Source: Oligoflexia bacterium (GTDB taxonomy: Bacteria; Myxococcota_A; UBA796; UBA2385). From it: a stretch of 5,735 bases of DNA. The notes under the pieces were generated by a model. That model did no database searches, was not told the DNA's origin, and saw nothing but the letters and a program-made list of their open reading frames with translations. Made by a program: the position numbers and the translations under genes. The stretch lies in assembly GCA_013152105.1 (NCBI GenBank), contig JAADHA010000556.1, positions 1 to 5,735 on the forward strand. The letters are read 5' to 3'. This document shows, piece by piece, positions 4,720 to 5,735 of this stretch (within the stretch, counting starts at the first letter, position 1; the number at the start of each line of letters is the position of its first letter).

Positions 4720-5735
4720 ATGGGCAGCAAGCATCGGGAGACGGCAGCACAGCGCGAGGCACGCCTGGCGAGCGTGGTGGAACTGTGGCTGCAACGGGAA
4801 GGTCTGCCGGCGGGGGTCGAGCGGGTGTTGGTGGTGGATGATGACGATGGCGGCGTCGAGCGCGCGGTCGAGGCGGCGGGCGGGATGGTCCAGACCTGGC
4901 GGCGGCGAGCGACGGGTCAGCGCGCCGCGGCCCCATGGCCGAAGGGTGGCACGGCCGAGCCGCTCGCGGACCTGGCGATCCTGCGGCTGCCTCGCGACTG
5001 GGCGGCCTCTGAATTGCAGGTCCACGCGGCCCTGTCGCGCTTGAGAGCGGGGGGCCAACTCTGGGTGGTGGGGGCCAATGACGAGGGGATCAAGTCGGCT
5101 CCCGGACATCTGGCCTGGCTGGGCGAGGCGCAGACCCTGTGGATCAAGAAGCGGGTGCGGATCCTGGCGGTGGGGCGGCCGGCCCACGTCGTGCCGCGGG
5201 GCGGCCTGGAAGCTTGGCGCGAGGCGGTCACGCTGGACCTGCCGGGCGCGGGCAGCCACACCTTGGCCAGCTACCCCGGCCTGTTCGCCCATGGCCGGCT
5301 GGACGAGGGCAGCCGCCTGCTGCTAGAGGTGCTCGCGTCCTCGGTGCCCCTGCCGCGTCCTGGCGAGCGGGTCCTCGACTTTGGCTGCGGGGCGGGCACC
5401 CTGGCGGTGGCCCTGGCGGCTCGCCAGCCCGATGCTCGCTACTACCTCACCGATGTCGACGCCATCGCCACGACCGCGGCTCGCCAGAACCTGCCTGGGG
5501 CCACGGTGCGAACGGGCGACGCCTGGGCATCCCTCGACCCGGACCTGCGCTTCCACCTGATCCTCAGCAACCCCCCGCTGCATCGCGGTCACGCCAGCGA
5601 TCGCGACGCCCTCGACGCCTTGCTTCAGCAGGCTCCGGGCCGCTTGCTGCCGGGTGGGCGCCTGGTCCTGGTGACGTGGAAGGCGGCGGCGGTGGGCCCG
5701 GCGCTCGGGCAGACGCCAGGGAAGACGCCAGGGAA
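4720..5735 (+). CDS. RsmC-like rRNA (guanine-N2)-methyltransferase, partial at 3' end
   Basis: Cytoplasmic class I SAM-dependent methyltransferase, probably acting on a guanine of 16S rRNA (RsmC, G1207) or a related rRNA site (RlmG type). 338 codons are present and the frame is still open at the window edge; E. coli RsmC has 343 aa, so a few tens of residues are probably missing. The architecture is the duplicated one of RsmC. A degenerate N-terminal domain (about 1-165) carries RVLVVDDDDGG and a VVGANDEGIKSA segment like the RsmC VVGEN..GV.SA. Then comes YPGLFAHGRLDEGS (185-198), matching LPGVFSRDGLDVGS of RsmC. The C-terminal catalytic domain has SAM motif I VLDFGCGAG (218-226) and the NPPLH motif (N284-H288), the NPPFH signature of base-N2 methylation. 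It diverges from the protease block and shows no functional link to it. RsmC versus RlmG orthology is not settled, so no symbol is given. Confidence 0.85.
   Translation, partial: MGSKHRETAAQREARLASVVELWLQREGLPAGVERVLVVDDDDGGVERAVEAAGGMVQTWRRRATGQRAAAPWPKGGTAEPLADLAILRLPRDWAASELQVHAALSRLRAGGQLWVVGANDEGIKSAPGHLAWLGEAQTLWIKKRVRILAVGRPAHVVPRGGLEAWREAVTLDLPGAGSHTLASYPGLFAHGRLDEGSRLLLEVLASSVPLPRPGERVLDFGCGAGTLAVALAARQPDARYYLTDVDAIATTAARQNLPGATVRTGDAWASLDPDLRFHLILSNPPLHRGHASDRDALDALLQQAPGRLLPGGRLVLVTWKAAAVGPALGQTPGKTPG
5711..5734 (+). repeat. Perfect 12-base tandem repeat at the window edge
   Basis: The unit agacgccaggga occurs twice in a row (5711-5722, 5723-5734) and may continue past the edge. 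In frame it encodes TPGK/TPGK within the methyltransferase, about where E. coli RsmC has its ANAFLPY segment after the last-but-one strand. Confidence 0.75.

Noticed and set aside
4650..4730. Upstream extension of metalloprotease A to the ATG at 4730
   Set aside because: Adds 27 residues ahead of a proper signal peptide and overlaps the divergent gene start; the 4649 ATG has its own GGGAG.
4693..5292. Minus-strand open frame antisense to the methyltransferase
   Set aside because: Arg/Pro/Gln-rich product; the plus-strand frame has clear RsmC motifs.

Overview
The window is GC-rich throughout. It looks like a chromosomal piece of a Gram-negative, lipoprotein-rich bacterium. The style of the proteins (lipoproteins with Gly/Thr/Ser/Asp linkers after the lipidated Cys, several paralogous secreted metalloproteases side by side) is what I would expect from Myxococcota or related former Deltaproteobacteria. 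That placement is inference from style, not from a marker gene.

Layout: five genes lie head to tail on the minus strand from about 4649 down to 34. One gene diverges on the plus strand from about 4720 and runs off the right edge. In order of transcription the minus-strand block is: metzincin lipoprotein A (3495-4649), a 110-base gap, metzincin lipoprotein B (2290-3384), small exported protein 1 (1767-2290, apparently frameshifted), small exported protein 2 (1243-1755), and metzincin lipoprotein C (34-1239). From 3384 to 34 the genes overlap or sit within about 11 bases of each other, so this part should be one operon. Gene A may be in the same transcript or separate.

The three large proteins are paralogs. 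Each has a lipoprotein-type signal, an N-terminal probably beta-sandwich domain with a conserved NWPVR motif, and a C-terminal zinc protease domain. The protease domain has HExxHxxGxxH, an LDDT segment, four Cys at fixed spacing and a NLMFPY Met-turn, most like the M43 (pappalysin) branch of metzincins. The two small proteins are also paralogs, helical, with two Cys at identical spacing and a WVGMRAASC core. I do not recognise their family. The gene order suggests that the small proteins serve the proteases (inhibitor, chaperone or adaptor), but nothing in the sequence proves this.

The divergent gene is an RsmC-like rRNA guanine-N2 methyltransferase, truncated by the window end, and is probably unrelated in function. 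The main anomaly is small protein 1: its signal peptide and its mature domain lie in different frames, and a single added base at a G5C4 tract joins them exactly. The leftmost 33 bases hold no feature I can support.
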